Shown here piece by piece: positions 1 to 8,322 of a stretch of 11,274 nt of DNA. Position 1 is the first letter of the stretch. The number at the start of each line of letters is the position of its first letter. The translations under genes and the position numbers were made by a program. The stretch comes from Campylobacterales bacterium (GTDB lineage Bacteria > Campylobacterota > Campylobacteria > Campylobacterales > JALSKU01): the NCBI GenBank assembly GCA_027038235.1, contig JALVXV010000144.1, forward strand, positions 1-11,274, given 5' to 3'. The notes under the pieces are model-generated. The model ran no database searches, was not told the origin of the DNA, and worked only from the letters and a program-made list of their open reading frames with translations.

Positions 1-2766
1 GCTTTTTCCTTTGTTTGTATATCCCCAAGCTCTCGTAAAAAGCATTTTATGATTTATCCACTCGTAAGCTATCTCTTTTACATCAGTTTTAAGCACTCTT
101 CTACCCCAAAAAGGAGGAGTAGGTATCTTTATATCCCTGCTTGGCATCTTTATCTGTGAATATGGAGGGATAGGAGGTAACTTCTCTTTCTCTTTTGTTT
201 TTACCTCTTTGATCTTCTCCACTCTTTTAAAGTCGGTATTAAGATCCCCTTTTTCTATCCTGCTCATCGCCTCAATGCCTTCAAAAGCATCTTTGCAGTA
301 AAATATAGCTCCATCATAATTGGGTCTGCAAAACTCTTCTACAAATTTATCAGTAAGTGCCGCACCCCCTAAAAGTATAGGCACATTTATGCCTTTTTGC
401 TTTAATACTTCAAGATTTTCTTTCATTACTGAGGTTGATTTTACCAAAAGTCCACTCATGCCTATAGCACTTGCATTATGCTCTTTGTAAGCTTTTATAA
501 AATCATCTATATCGACTTTGATACCGATATTTACTACTTTAAAACCATTATTGCTAAGGATTATATCAACTAAATTTTTTCCTACATCATGAACATCGCC
601 TTTGACAGTTCCAAGCACTAAAGTTGTTTCACTCTCTTTTTCTACTTTTGGTAAAAATGGCTGCAAATAATCAACTGCAGCTTTCATAACTTCAGCTGAT
701 TGTAAAACAAATGGAAGTTGCATCTGTCCACTTCCAAAAAGTTCACCCACTACTTTCATAGCATCTATAAGAATCTCATTGACTATCTTCTGAGGCTCTA
801 TTTTATCTTTTACCTCTTTTAAAAGTGGCATCATACGATCTTTGTCGCCATCTATAAGAAGTTTTTTTATCTTCTTATCATCACTTAATTTTAGATACTC
901 CTCATCCTCTTGCTCTTGATTTGTCTCTTTAACTTCAGAAAAAAACTCTATAAATTTAAAGAGAGGATCCCCATCTTCTCTTTTGTTAAATAGCAAATCT
1001 TCACAAACTTTTATCTGCTCTTTGCTCATTTTATGAAGAGGAATGATACTTTTTACATTGACTATTGCCATAGATAGACCTGCATTTACACAGTGATGCA
1101 AAAAGACTGAGTTTAGATACTCTCTTGCATGTTTAGATAGTCCAAAGGAGATATTTGAGACACCCAAAACAAATCCAACTTCAGGGTACATTCTCCCAAA
1201 CTCTCTTATAGCCTCTATAGTATCAATAGCTGCTGTAAAATACTCTTCATCTCCACTTCCAACGGTAAAAGTCAAAAGATCAAAAACCAAATCTTGTGGA
1301 TCAATCCCATGCTTTTTGGTAGCAAGTTCATAAATCCTCTTAGCGATCTTAACCTTTTGCTCTTTTGTTTTTGCCATACCCTTTTCATCGATAGTAAGAC
1401 ACACCAAAGAGCATCCAAATCTTTTTGCTAAAGAGCAAACTTTATCAAATTTTTCTATGCCATCTTCAAGGTTGACCGAGTTTATTATGGGCTTTCCGCC
1501 TATGAGTTTAAGTGCAACTTCAAGTGCTTCTATTTGAGTGGTATCAGGCATTAGTGGAAGTGTTATCTTTTGAGTATATCGTCTAATAACCTCTCTCATA
1601 TCTTTGCTCTCATCTCGTCCGGCAAACCCCACACTTACATCTATGCCATGAGCTCCATACCTAACTTGCTGTTGAGCAACACTTAATGTGCCTTCATAAT
1701 CCTCTTTTAAAAGCAACTCTCTAAAGGCTTTGGAGCCAGTTGCATTACTTCTCTCACCTATTAAGAAGGGGGCAGGTTTTTGTTTTAGAGACTTGGTTTC
1801 AAAAAGTGAAGCTATTGCTTTTGGTTGAGAGCCTTTTGGGGGAATTGGCTTTTTGCCTTCAAGTCTTTTGCTTAACTCCCAAATATGCTGAGGTGTAGTT
1901 CCACAACATCCTCCCATCAAAGAGACTCCGGGAATTTTAGAAAAACTCTCTTGAATATCGCTAAACTCAACCGGTCCCATAGGATAGTATGTATAGCCAC
2001 CCCTATTTTGAGGAAGTCCAGCATTGGCATGGATACTTATAGGTTTTGACCAAATTTCACTAAGAGTTAGAAGATGCTTTTTTACCTGCTCAGGTCCTGT
2101 ACCACAGTTAAAACCAAGTGAGAGTATATCAAAAGGCTCTAAGATAGTAGCTATCGTAGTTGCATCTGTTCCTATAAGCATAGTTCCACTAAGCTCAATG
2201 GTAACTGAAACCATTATGGGAAGTTTTACATTTTTTGCTTTTTGAACATCTTTGATAGCATGAATACAAGCTTTTATCTGGAGCGGATCTTGAGCGGTTT
2301 CTATGAGAAATAGATCAGCTCCGCCATCTATCAAACCCTCAACTGCTATCTTATAGCCCTCATACATTTCATCATAGCTTATATGACCTAAAGAGGGTAG
2401 TTTGGTTCCAGGTCCTAAAGATGCAGCACAAAATCTAGGTTTATCATTTGTCTCATATTCCAAACAGGCTTTTTTTGCAAGTTTAGCTCCCTTTTTTGCT
2501 AACTCATAAGTTTTTTCACTCAAGCCATAATCATCTAAGACCCAAGGAAGTGCACCAAAAGTATTGGTTTTGATGATGTCAGCTCCTGCTTTTGCATAAG
2601 CTTTATGTATTTTATAAATTCCATCACTATAAACTTCATTTAGGTACTCATTGCATCCCTCATTTTCTCCCCATATCTCTTTTGGTATATCAAGAGATTG
2701 GATCTGAGTGCCCATGGCCCCATCAATGATAAGAAATCTCTCTTTTAGCAATTCTTCTATATTCAC
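1..2766 (-). CDS. metH: Cobalamin-dependent methionine synthase MetH, C-terminus cut by the window edge
   Basis: The enzyme transfers a methyl group from 5-methyltetrahydrofolate to homocysteine through cobalamin, in the cytoplasm. The first 922 residues are in the window. Residues 1-310 are the homocysteine-binding barrel (DGAMGTQ at 15-21), with the three zinc-ligand cysteines C221 (FNCGTG) and C287/C288 (GGCCGTT). The pterin-binding barrel starts near 330 (IGERSNATGS at 336-345) and runs to about 590. The four-helix cap (about 615-700) is followed by the B12 Rossmann domain with the DxHxxG motif at D724, H726 and G729; H726 is the lower axial ligand of cobalt. The start of the AdoMet reactivation domain is visible (about 862-922); the rest lies outside. 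The start is GTG at 2764-2766: an in-frame TAG lies four codons upstream, and AATATAGAAG follows at once. The ribosome site is weak (TAGG about 10 nt upstream). It has its own promoter and is separated from the YfdX gene by a hairpin. Confidence 0.97.
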   Translation of the reverse strand, partial: MNIEELLKERFLIIDGAMGTQIQSLDIPKEIWGENEGCNEYLNEVYSDGIYKIHKAYAKAGADIIKTNTFGALPWVLDDYGLSEKTYELAKKGAKLAKKACLEYETNDKPRFCAASLGPGTKLPSLGHISYDEMYEGYKIAVEGLIDGGADLFLIETAQDPLQIKACIHAIKDVQKAKNVKLPIMVSVTIELSGTMLIGTDATTIATILEPFDILSLGFNCGTGPEQVKKHLLTLSEIWSKPISIHANAGLPQNRGGYTYYPMGPVEFSDIQESFSKIPGVSLMGGCCGTTPQHIWELSKRLEGKKPIPPKGSQPKAIASLFETKSLKQKPAPFLIGERSNATGSKAFRELLLKEDYEGTLSVAQQQVRYGAHGIDVSVGFAGRDESKDMREVIRRYTQKITLPLMPDTTQIEALEVALKLIGGKPIINSVNLEDGIEKFDKVCSLAKRFGCSLVCLTIDEKGMAKTKEQKVKIAKRIYELATKKHGIDPQDLVFDLLTFTVGSGDEEYFTAAIDTIEAIREFGRMYPEVGFVLGVSNISFGLSKHAREYLNSVFLHHCVNAGLSMAIVNVKSIIPLHKMSKEQIKVCEDLLFNKREDGDPLFKFIEFFSEVKETNQEQEDEEYLKLSDDKKIKKLLIDGDKDRMMPLLKEVKDKIEPQKIVNEILIDAMKVVGELFGSGQMQLPFVLQSAEVMKAAVDYLQPFLPKVEKESETTLVLGTVKGDVHDVGKNLVDIILSNNGFKVVNIGIKVDIDDFIKAYKEHNASAIGMSGLLVKSTSVMKENLEVLKQKGINVPILLGGAALTDKFVEEFCRPNYDGAIFYCKDAFEGIEAMSRIEKGDLNTDFKRVEKIKEVKTKEKEKLPPIPPYSQIKMPSRDIKIPTPPFWGRRVLKTDVKEIAYEWINHKMLFTRAWGYTNKGKS

Positions 2767-2792
2767 ACTTTTTGCCTATTGTTTTTTTAGAT

Positions 2793-2801
2793 ATTATACC
2801 A
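2793..2801 (-). promoter_or_regulatory. Extended -10 promoter of metH
   Basis: On the minus strand this reads TGGTATAAT, a perfect TATAAT with the TGn extension. It ends 26 nt before the GTG start of metH, which predicts a leader of about 20 nt. No good -35 hexamer is seen at 16-18 nt; that region is occupied by the 7-bp repeat tract. A weak or absent -35 box is usual in Campylobacterota. The leader is too short to hold a cobalamin or SAM riboswitch. Confidence 0.7.
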
Positions 2802-2806
2802 TAATG

Positions 2807-2848
2807 GGGCTGAGAGCTTAGGGCCAAGAGCTAAAAGTCTAAAGAGTG
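2807..2848. repeat. Degenerate 7-bp tandem repeat (GRGCYNA type), about 6 units
   Basis: Read in steps of seven from 2807, the units are GGGCTGA, GAGCTTA, GGGCCAA and GAGCTAA, then two more decayed units (AAGTCTA at 2835 and AAGAGTG at 2842). The core GAGCTWA is shared with the cleaner tract at 9189-9223. It sits just upstream of the metH -10 box and covers the place where a -35 element would lie. The periodicity is visible by eye; the outer units are uncertain. Confidence 0.55.
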
Positions 2849-2876
2849 TGCTTGAAAGGCTTATGCCTTTCAAGCA
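2849..2876 (-). terminator. Strong hairpin behind the YfdX-family gene, probable terminator
   Basis: A perfect 12-bp inverted repeat (2849-2860 pairing with 2865-2876) with a 4-nt loop starts 12 nt after the stop codon of the YfdX-family gene. On the minus strand the stem is followed by ACACTCTTTAGACTTTT, so the U-tract is poor. It may end transcription inefficiently, with help from Rho, or mark a processed 3' end. It separates the YfdX gene from the metH promoter. Confidence 0.55.
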
Positions 2877-2888
2877 TTGATAGATGGA

Positions 2889-3860
2889 TTATTTTTTTAG
2901 ATTTAGCATATCTTTGTTTTCTTTTTTAACAGCACTTTGATATGATTTGTGAGTTGAATTATCAGCACTTAAGCTCTTTTTATCTTTTCTAGTTTCACCT
3001 AAAAGCTTTTTAAATTTACTCAACAACTCTTCATAAAGCTTTTCAACTCTATTTTTACCTTTGATCTCTTTTTCTACACCATTTATAAGCTTGGTCAAGT
3101 TCTTATACTCATCTGAGTGCTTACTGGTATATCCTAAAAGTAGTGCTTTTTTTAATTCAACCTTTGCCTGACCTAAGAGTGCTAAGGCCTCTTTTTTCTT
3201 ATTTTTATCAATCTTTGAAGCTGCTATTACCAAATCTTGTGCTGCTAAAAGTGGTATTGGAATAACAACCTCATCTCCGACAATAGTACTAAGACCCAAT
3301 ATCAATGTTTGCAAAGCCTCTTTTGTTTTTCCTCTTTCTAAAAGCTTTGCAGCCATTTTTGTTGATTGAGGATACATATCCATAGGCAGATAGTGAGTAC
3401 TTATATCTATCTCATCCTTTAAAGGTAGTAAAATGTCTCTAGCAAATTGTACCTGATGATCTTCTAATGCTTTTTTTGCTAAATTTGTAGCTATTTCTAT
3501 CGATTTGGGATCCCCGCCATATCTAAATGCGATAATATCATTCTCAATAGGAACCAATTTTAAAGTAGGATCATCTTTTAATGCCTTATCAAATAGTTTA
3601 GATGCCTCCATTAGATACTTTTTAGCATCTTTTATCCTATTTTTTTGCAAAGCATCTATAGCTTTTAGTGTGTCATTTAAACCATTTTGAATATCTTTTG
3701 AAGCAAGTTTAAACTTTTTGTTTTGAAAAGATACCTCCTTGTTGATAGCATTTTTTGAATTGGTTGTGCCTACAACTTGGTTCATCTTGTTTGCCCCAAA
3801 TGATGAAACTCCAAAAAGCATTGAGGCCAATGCCAATGAAACTATTGCTCTTTTTCTCAT
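2889..3860 (-). CDS. YfdX-family exported protein
   Basis: A 323-residue protein with a clear Sec signal peptide: MRKR, then a hydrophobic stretch to about residue 18, with likely cleavage near SSFGA (19-23). There is no lipobox cysteine, so a soluble periplasmic protein is expected. Residues 50-260 are almost all helical and resemble the YfdX family (PF10938). The family pattern is an N-terminal helix with regular lysines and leucines, a central STHYLPMDMYP segment (154-163), then a helix pair beginning IPIPLLAAQDLV (200-211). YfdX of Escherichia coli is induced by the EvgA acid-resistance regulator; its biochemical role is not firmly known. After about residue 265 comes a lysine-rich, low-complexity tail that looks disordered and makes the protein longer than YfdX itself (about 210 residues). 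The start is ATG with AAGGAG (3867-3872) six nt upstream. It stands as a single gene between two hairpins. The family assignment is from memory of the pattern, not an alignment. Confidence 0.75.
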   Translation of the reverse strand: MRKRAIVSLALASMLFGVSSFGANKMNQVVGTTNSKNAINKEVSFQNKKFKLASKDIQNGLNDTLKAIDALQKNRIKDAKKYLMEASKLFDKALKDDPTLKLVPIENDIIAFRYGGDPKSIEIATNLAKKALEDHQVQFARDILLPLKDEIDISTHYLPMDMYPQSTKMAAKLLERGKTKEALQTLILGLSTIVGDEVVIPIPLLAAQDLVIAASKIDKNKKKEALALLGQAKVELKKALLLGYTSKHSDEYKNLTKLINGVEKEIKGKNRVEKLYEELLSKFKKLLGETRKDKKSLSADNSTHKSYQSAVKKENKDMLNLKK

Positions 3861-3890
3861 CTCTAACTCCTTTTTGTAATGAATTATGAA

Positions 3891-3896
3891 ATTATA
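3891..3896 (-). promoter_or_regulatory. -10 box of the YfdX-family gene
   Basis: On the minus strand this reads TATAAT within TTAGTATATAAT, 30 nt before the ATG, in a strongly A/T-rich stretch with regularly spaced T-runs upstream (TTTACTTTTG at about 3911-3920). No clear -35 hexamer is seen, which fits Campylobacterota sigma-70 promoters that use periodic A/T runs instead. The rest of the gap to 4111 is AT-rich, and I see no gene in it. Confidence 0.5.
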
Positions 3897-4111
3897 TACT
3901 AAGAAAAGTAAACAAAAGTAAATAAAGAAAGTTGATAATGATACTATAAAGTTATCTTAGTAAAATCAAAATTTTATATAGTTGTAAGTTGTAAAATATA
4001 TTGCAATAGAGTAGAACTTCAATAATGAGTGCTAATGCAATGAGATCTATTGTAAAATTTGGGTTTAAATTAGAGTGCCACTGTGAGAAAATTTGAGTCA
4101 AATGGAATATG

Positions 4112-4141
4112 GGCAAGAGTAGAAAATTTAATACCCTTGCC
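4112..4141 (-). terminator. Hairpin behind the fadD-like gene, probable end of the lipid-uptake operon
   Basis: GGCAAGAGTA (4112-4121) pairs with TACCCTTGCC (4132-4141), a 10-bp stem with one mismatch and a 10-nt A/T loop. It begins directly after the double stop TAG TAG of the acyl-CoA synthetase gene. The following minus-strand bases (CATATTCCATTTG) are not a U-tract, so this is a hairpin-type 3' end rather than a textbook intrinsic terminator. Confidence 0.5.
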
Positions 4142-4143
4142 TA

Positions 4144-5706
4144 CTATATTTTTCCCTCTAAAACCATCTGCTTTAAAACTCTTTTTAAAACTTTTCCAGT
4201 AGCATTTTTTGGAAGTTCATCTACAAAATAGACATTTTTTGGTATTTTAAAATTTGCTAAGTGGTTTTTGAGATATTTTTTTATATCATTTTCACTTATC
4301 GTATCTTTGTAATCATCCTTTAAAACTACAAAAGCAACAGGTACTTCATCAGAAGTTTTTTCATCTCTTTTTCCTATAACGGCAGCTGCATCTACCTCAT
4401 CAAGCTGATAGATAAACTCCTCTATCTCTCTTGGATATATGTTAATTCCTTTTGAAATGATAAGATCTTTCTTTCTATCTTTGATAAAAATATATCCATC
4501 CTCATCTATGCTAACTAAGTCACCGGTTTTAAGCCAACCATTTACTATAGTCTCTTTTGTAGCATCTTCTCTTTTGAAGTATCCTTGCATTACACAATCA
4601 CCCTTGACTATAAGCTCACCCACTTCACCAAGAGGAACCTCTACCATCTCTTCATCTACCGCTTTTACCTTGTATCCTGGAAGTGCTGGGCCTACTGAGA
4701 GAGGTTTTTGAAGCTCAAGTCTATTTACCGCAACCACAGGAGAACATTCACTAAGTCCATACCCTTCAAGTAGTTTTGCCTTTGGAAATTTTACTTTAAA
4801 ATCTTGTAAAACCTTTTCATTTAGTGCTGCTCCACCGCTTACAAAGACTCTTATCTTATTAAACCACATAAAATACCATGGTATTTTAGCTTTATTTAGA
4901 GCATTATAAACTGTAGGGATACCTAGAAAAATGGTTACTCTTTTTAAAAGCACCTGTTTTAGCACATTTGAAAATGGAAAAATAGACTTAACTATAACTA
5001 TACTTGAAGCTGTATAAAAGGGAAGTAGTACAGTAGTAGTCAAAGTAAAAGAGTGAAACATAGGAAGATATACGACAAATCTATCCTTTGGTGTTAGGTG
5101 GATGATTTTGTTTATTGCTACAAGATTGGAAAATATATTTTTATAACTTAACATTGCCCCTTTTGGTTTACCGGTAGTTCCAGAAGTATAAACTATACAA
5201 GCGGTATCTTCTAAAGTGGGAGGAGTGCTAAGTTGTTCATGTGTTTCAAGACTCTCAGCTATCTCTACAAAGCTATAATTTCTCTCATCAAGCTTTTTAT
5301 ACTCTCCTGTCCAAACAATCTTTTCTATACCAGTAGTATCGATAAGTCCTGCAGTCTCTTTTGCAAATTTCGGAGAACTAACTAACAATCTAGCTTCACA
5401 GTCACTAAGTATATACTCATACTCATCTTTTTTTAAAAAGGTATTGATAGGTACTACAATAGCACCTATCTTTGAGATGGCAAAAAATGATACCACAAAC
5501 TCTTCAGAGTTTTCAACAATAAGAGCAACTTTATCACCATTTTTTATACCACTAAACTCCAAAAACCTTGAAAATGTATCTATCTTTTGCTTTAGTCTTA
5601 AATTGCCTACTTTTCTTTTATCTACAAAAAGTACCGGCTTATTTGGAAAATTTTTAGCATTTTCCTTTATCATTTCATAGAAGTTGTTATATCTGCTTTC
5701 ACTCAT
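4144..5706 (-). CDS. fadD: Long-chain fatty acid--CoA ligase (AMP-dependent acyl-CoA synthetase)
   Basis: A 520-residue ANL-superfamily enzyme that activates a carboxylic acid with ATP to the acyl-adenylate and then to acyl-CoA. All core motifs are present: the P-loop YTSGTTGKPKG at 173-183, the A5 motif EGYGLSECSP at 314-323, TGD at 394-396, the hinge and arginine region DRKKDLIISKG at 410-420, and the adenylation lysine K505 in PKNATGKVLK (499-508). There is no signal peptide or membrane span, so it acts in the cytoplasm or at the inner membrane face. The length fits medium- to long-chain ligases. It is the last gene of a three-gene set: its ATG lies 3 nt after the stop of the FadL-like gene, with a weak AGG/AAAGA site, so translation is probably coupled. 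The FadL partner supports a fatty acid substrate. Aromatic or branched acids cannot be excluded from motifs alone. Confidence 0.9.
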   Translation of the reverse strand: MSESRYNNFYEMIKENAKNFPNKPVLFVDKRKVGNLRLKQKIDTFSRFLEFSGIKNGDKVALIVENSEEFVVSFFAISKIGAIVVPINTFLKKDEYEYILSDCEARLLVSSPKFAKETAGLIDTTGIEKIVWTGEYKKLDERNYSFVEIAESLETHEQLSTPPTLEDTACIVYTSGTTGKPKGAMLSYKNIFSNLVAINKIIHLTPKDRFVVYLPMFHSFTLTTTVLLPFYTASSIVIVKSIFPFSNVLKQVLLKRVTIFLGIPTVYNALNKAKIPWYFMWFNKIRVFVSGGAALNEKVLQDFKVKFPKAKLLEGYGLSECSPVVAVNRLELQKPLSVGPALPGYKVKAVDEEMVEVPLGEVGELIVKGDCVMQGYFKREDATKETIVNGWLKTGDLVSIDEDGYIFIKDRKKDLIISKGINIYPREIEEFIYQLDEVDAAAVIGKRDEKTSDEVPVAFVVLKDDYKDTISENDIKKYLKNHLANFKIPKNVYFVDELPKNATGKVLKRVLKQMVLEGKI

Positions 5707-5709
5707 TCT

Positions 5710-6924
5710 TTAAAACCTATATTTTAAACCCAAAGTTAATAGATGAGCTGATATATTTTTAAAAGTTCCATTTATACCTTGTATATTTGCTCCACTTATC
5801 TTTCTATCATCTTTTTTATCATATAGATAGCCTACACCCAAAGTAATCTTTTTGTTATACTTGTACTCACATCCTATAGAGTAAAGCTTAGCATCACTAC
5901 TTGGCAATTCAAACCCAAGATTTTGAGAAGGAATAGGAGTTTTATCTATGGCAAATCCTGCCATAAGTTTTAATTTTTCACTATATTGATGAGTTAAACC
6001 TATCCTATAAGTATCACTATCCTTCCAATTTTTTGGTATAGGTTGGTCAAAATATGGATATAGTATAGCAGGAATAGTGCTTTTGTAGTTAAAATCCAAT
6101 GTTTTATACTTTGACCAATAAGTTCTATCATATTCTAACTCTATGGTAGTATCTTTGTTTGCATTATATGAAATTGCTAAAGTCAAAACAGCAGGAAGTG
6201 GTACTGTTACATCAGCTCCACCATCATATAGTTTTGTACCTGAAGCATAGAGTTTTGCATTACCCTTTACATTTAAGTTTACATTAGATCTGTAAGTTGC
6301 TGATAATTTCATATCACTTGAAGGTCTATATGTTGTAGCTAAATTATATCCAAACTCTGTTGTATCGCCCTCCATATCTCTTGCTATTAATCCACTACTT
6401 CTTACCTTTCCACTACTATAAATAACTCTTAAACCTCCACCAACTGCAAATTTTGGATTGATTTTATAAGAGAATGAGGGGTTTAGCTCTATAATCTTTA
6501 GAGTAAACTCTTCAGCATATCTTTTTTGTATAGGAGTGCCCCATCTTTTAGATAAACCTCCTGGAGAAGTTATGCTAAAGGCATACCTAAATCCATTATA
6601 ATCTTTGGAGCTAAAAAAGAGTGTAGGAAGTAAAAATTGCTCCTCTTTTGACTTAGCATTTGCTTGTGTGCCACTGACACTTCCTTCATACTTTAACTTA
6701 GGAAGATTGATATAGGTTAAATCTGCCTCAAAAAGATTGCTATTCTCATTCCAAGCCATATTTGCAGGGTTATAATAACTTGCATCCGCACCATTTGAAT
6801 TTGCCACATAGGCTCCACTAAGAGCAACACTTCTTGAAGATTGCTCAGGCATTCTCCATCCACTTGCAAACAACAATGAACTAGATAATAAACTTATCGT
6901 TGCTATTTTAGTTAAAGTTTTCAT
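5710..6924 (-). CDS. fadL: OmpP1/FadL/TodX-family outer-membrane transport channel
   Basis: A 404-residue beta-barrel protein that lets long-chain fatty acids or other hydrophobic molecules cross the outer membrane. The signal peptide runs to about residue 20 (cleavage near LLFA). The mature N-terminus carries the FadL plug signature: a G-x-R/PEQSS-x-RSVALSGAYV stretch (22-40) followed by DASYYNPANMAW (47-58), with the family's NPA at 52-54. The rest alternates aromatic and polar residues as in transmembrane strands, and the chain ends in YRF with terminal F404, the signal for outer-membrane assembly. Its length is close to E. coli FadL. The start ATG overlaps the stop of the lipase-like gene by one base (TAATG), with GGAG 10 nt upstream inside that gene. 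Together with the lipase and the ligase it makes a three-step uptake unit. The true cargo could also be hydrocarbons or aromatics, as for TodX-type members. Confidence 0.9.
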   Translation of the reverse strand: MKTLTKIATISLLSSSLLFASGWRMPEQSSRSVALSGAYVANSNGADASYYNPANMAWNENSNLFEADLTYINLPKLKYEGSVSGTQANAKSKEEQFLLPTLFFSSKDYNGFRYAFSITSPGGLSKRWGTPIQKRYAEEFTLKIIELNPSFSYKINPKFAVGGGLRVIYSSGKVRSSGLIARDMEGDTTEFGYNLATTYRPSSDMKLSATYRSNVNLNVKGNAKLYASGTKLYDGGADVTVPLPAVLTLAISYNANKDTTIELEYDRTYWSKYKTLDFNYKSTIPAILYPYFDQPIPKNWKDSDTYRIGLTHQYSEKLKLMAGFAIDKTPIPSQNLGFELPSSDAKLYSIGCEYKYNKKITLGVGYLYDKKDDRKISGANIQGINGTFKNISAHLLTLGLKYRF

Positions 6925-8261
6925 TATTTTATCTCTCCTTTTCTAATCTTATCAAACCAACTAATTGCAGTATAATAAGCTTTAGTAGCACAATCAACAT
7001 GAACAAAAGTTGTCTTATTGGATTGATTAATGTCAGTTATTGGATAAAGAGTGATGTTTGAAGTATTTTCAGTTCCATTATTTGTAAAATAGTTATATGC
7101 TATTTGGCTCATAGCAAATGGTATAATTTCATCTTGAGTACACTGGATTAACATAACTTTTGTTTTTGGTTTCCATTTATAAACACTATTTTCAGCAAAA
7201 AGAACTCTAACAGGATTGTTTACATTAGCTTGATAATCATTTATAAAACTATCTTTAAAAAGTTCGTTTGTATAATGTGTGCCAATTCCATAATCACTTG
7301 CATTGAGGTCAGCAAGACCAAGTGCTAAATGTATAGGCACCGCATCATAATCCCCTCCAAATAGAGGAACATTTTCAAATACCTCAGGTTTTACAACCAA
7401 GTCGCTTATATTTATATCACTATAAGCCTTTGAGTATGAATAAGCTACCTCAGCTAATAATGCTGGATAAACCATCTTCATACTAGCATTCAAATCATAA
7501 ACACCTAAGGATTCTATATCATAGGGTCCTGCCATAGGTGCCACACCTTTGAGTTGAAATTCATTGCTATATTTTTGCTCTATCTCCTCGGCAAGTGCCA
7601 TACTCACATAACCACCCTCAGAATAGCCACTTATAAAGAGTTGACCATTAAATAGTATTTTATTATCTGTCATATATTTGATACTTGCTCTTATCATATC
7701 AAGAGAAGCTTGGGCTGAACTTTTAAGTATATATGGATGTACTGCACCTTTAGAATCACCATATCCTACATAGTCAGGCATAGCCACAGCAAAACCAGCA
7801 TATCCAGTCATTACTGTTGTAAGAGTACTGTCTGGCATACCATTGGTCTTTTCTACTACACTTGGTGCTTCACTATTTAAAAAGATTGTTCCATGGTTAT
7901 CACATACTAATGATACTGAAAAACTTTTTCCTTTACTTGCTAAATATGATTTATATGCATCTGTTGCAATAGGAATAACCAAAAGACCTGAGGCATCTAT
8001 ATCTTTGCCATTTATATCTTTAGTTCTATATACTATCTTGATAGCTTTATAGCCAAAAGCATCTGTAGCACTTGGATCAACTTTAGTTTTTATAATTGAT
8101 AACATTACAGAGTTATCTATATCATCTACTAAAGTCGCTTTTTTCAAAACACTTCCAACACTATTTGCACCCTCATTGCCATATCCGCCGCCACACCCAT
8201 TTAGCATAAATGTAAAGATTACTGCTAAAAAAGTTAGAAAAATAGATATTTTTTTACCCAT
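6924..8261 (-). CDS. Lipase-like alpha/beta-hydrolase lipoprotein
   Basis: A 445-residue predicted lipoprotein. The N-terminus MGKK plus a hydrophobic stretch leads to the lipobox LNGC, with lipidated C23 and a glycine-rich linker. Residues 40-440 form an alpha/beta-hydrolase resembling secretory lipases and esterases (PF03583-like). A DNHGT stretch at 121-125 probably forms the oxyanion hole. The nucleophile elbow is GYSEGG at 212-217 with S214. The likely acid is D377 (CTQDEIIP, the position expected for the aspartate), and the likely base is H421 (FVHVDC). MPDYVGYGDS at 161-170 is typical of these folds. The role inferred is release of fatty acids from esters at the cell surface or in the periplasm, feeding the FadL and FadD genes directly downstream. 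The ATG has AAAGGAT at 8268-8273. A 61-nt gap separates it from nfo; AT-rich sequence there could hold a promoter (TATATT at 8300-8305, weak). An S9-type peptidase is an alternative reading of the fold but fits the neighbours less well. Confidence 0.82.
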   Translation of the reverse strand: MGKKISIFLTFLAVIFTFMLNGCGGGYGNEGANSVGSVLKKATLVDDIDNSVMLSIIKTKVDPSATDAFGYKAIKIVYRTKDINGKDIDASGLLVIPIATDAYKSYLASKGKSFSVSLVCDNHGTIFLNSEAPSVVEKTNGMPDSTLTTVMTGYAGFAVAMPDYVGYGDSKGAVHPYILKSSAQASLDMIRASIKYMTDNKILFNGQLFISGYSEGGYVSMALAEEIEQKYSNEFQLKGVAPMAGPYDIESLGVYDLNASMKMVYPALLAEVAYSYSKAYSDINISDLVVKPEVFENVPLFGGDYDAVPIHLALGLADLNASDYGIGTHYTNELFKDSFINDYQANVNNPVRVLFAENSVYKWKPKTKVMLIQCTQDEIIPFAMSQIAYNYFTNNGTENTSNITLYPITDINQSNKTTFVHVDCATKAYYTAISWFDKIRKGEIK

Positions 8262-8322
8262 ACACTATCCTTTAGTTGAAATCTCTTAAGTTTATCAAAA
8301 ATATATTTAGCTTTAAATAAAA

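Noticed and set aside
2024..2245. Plus-strand open frame of 73 codons opposite metH, and similar frames at 3505-3690, 4439-4711, 5444-5680 and 7843-8052
   Set aside because: Each lies fully antisense to a well-supported gene, has no ribosome site of note, and its composition is that expected of a complement of coding sequence.
2767..2806. Cobalamin or SAM riboswitch ahead of metH
   Set aside because: The predicted leader is about 20 nt, far too short, and no B12-box or SAM-aptamer helices are seen upstream.
4025..4096. Plus-strand 23-residue open frame in the 3861-4143 gap
   Set aside because: No Shine-Dalgarno site, ordinary length for chance in AT-rich DNA, and no recognisable motif.
6924..8261. 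Prolyl oligopeptidase (S9) annotation for the hydrolase
   Set aside because: The GYSEGG elbow, the oxyanion DNHGT stretch and the FadL/FadD neighbours fit a lipase or esterase better, and no beta-propeller domain is present. It is kept as an alternative in the entry.
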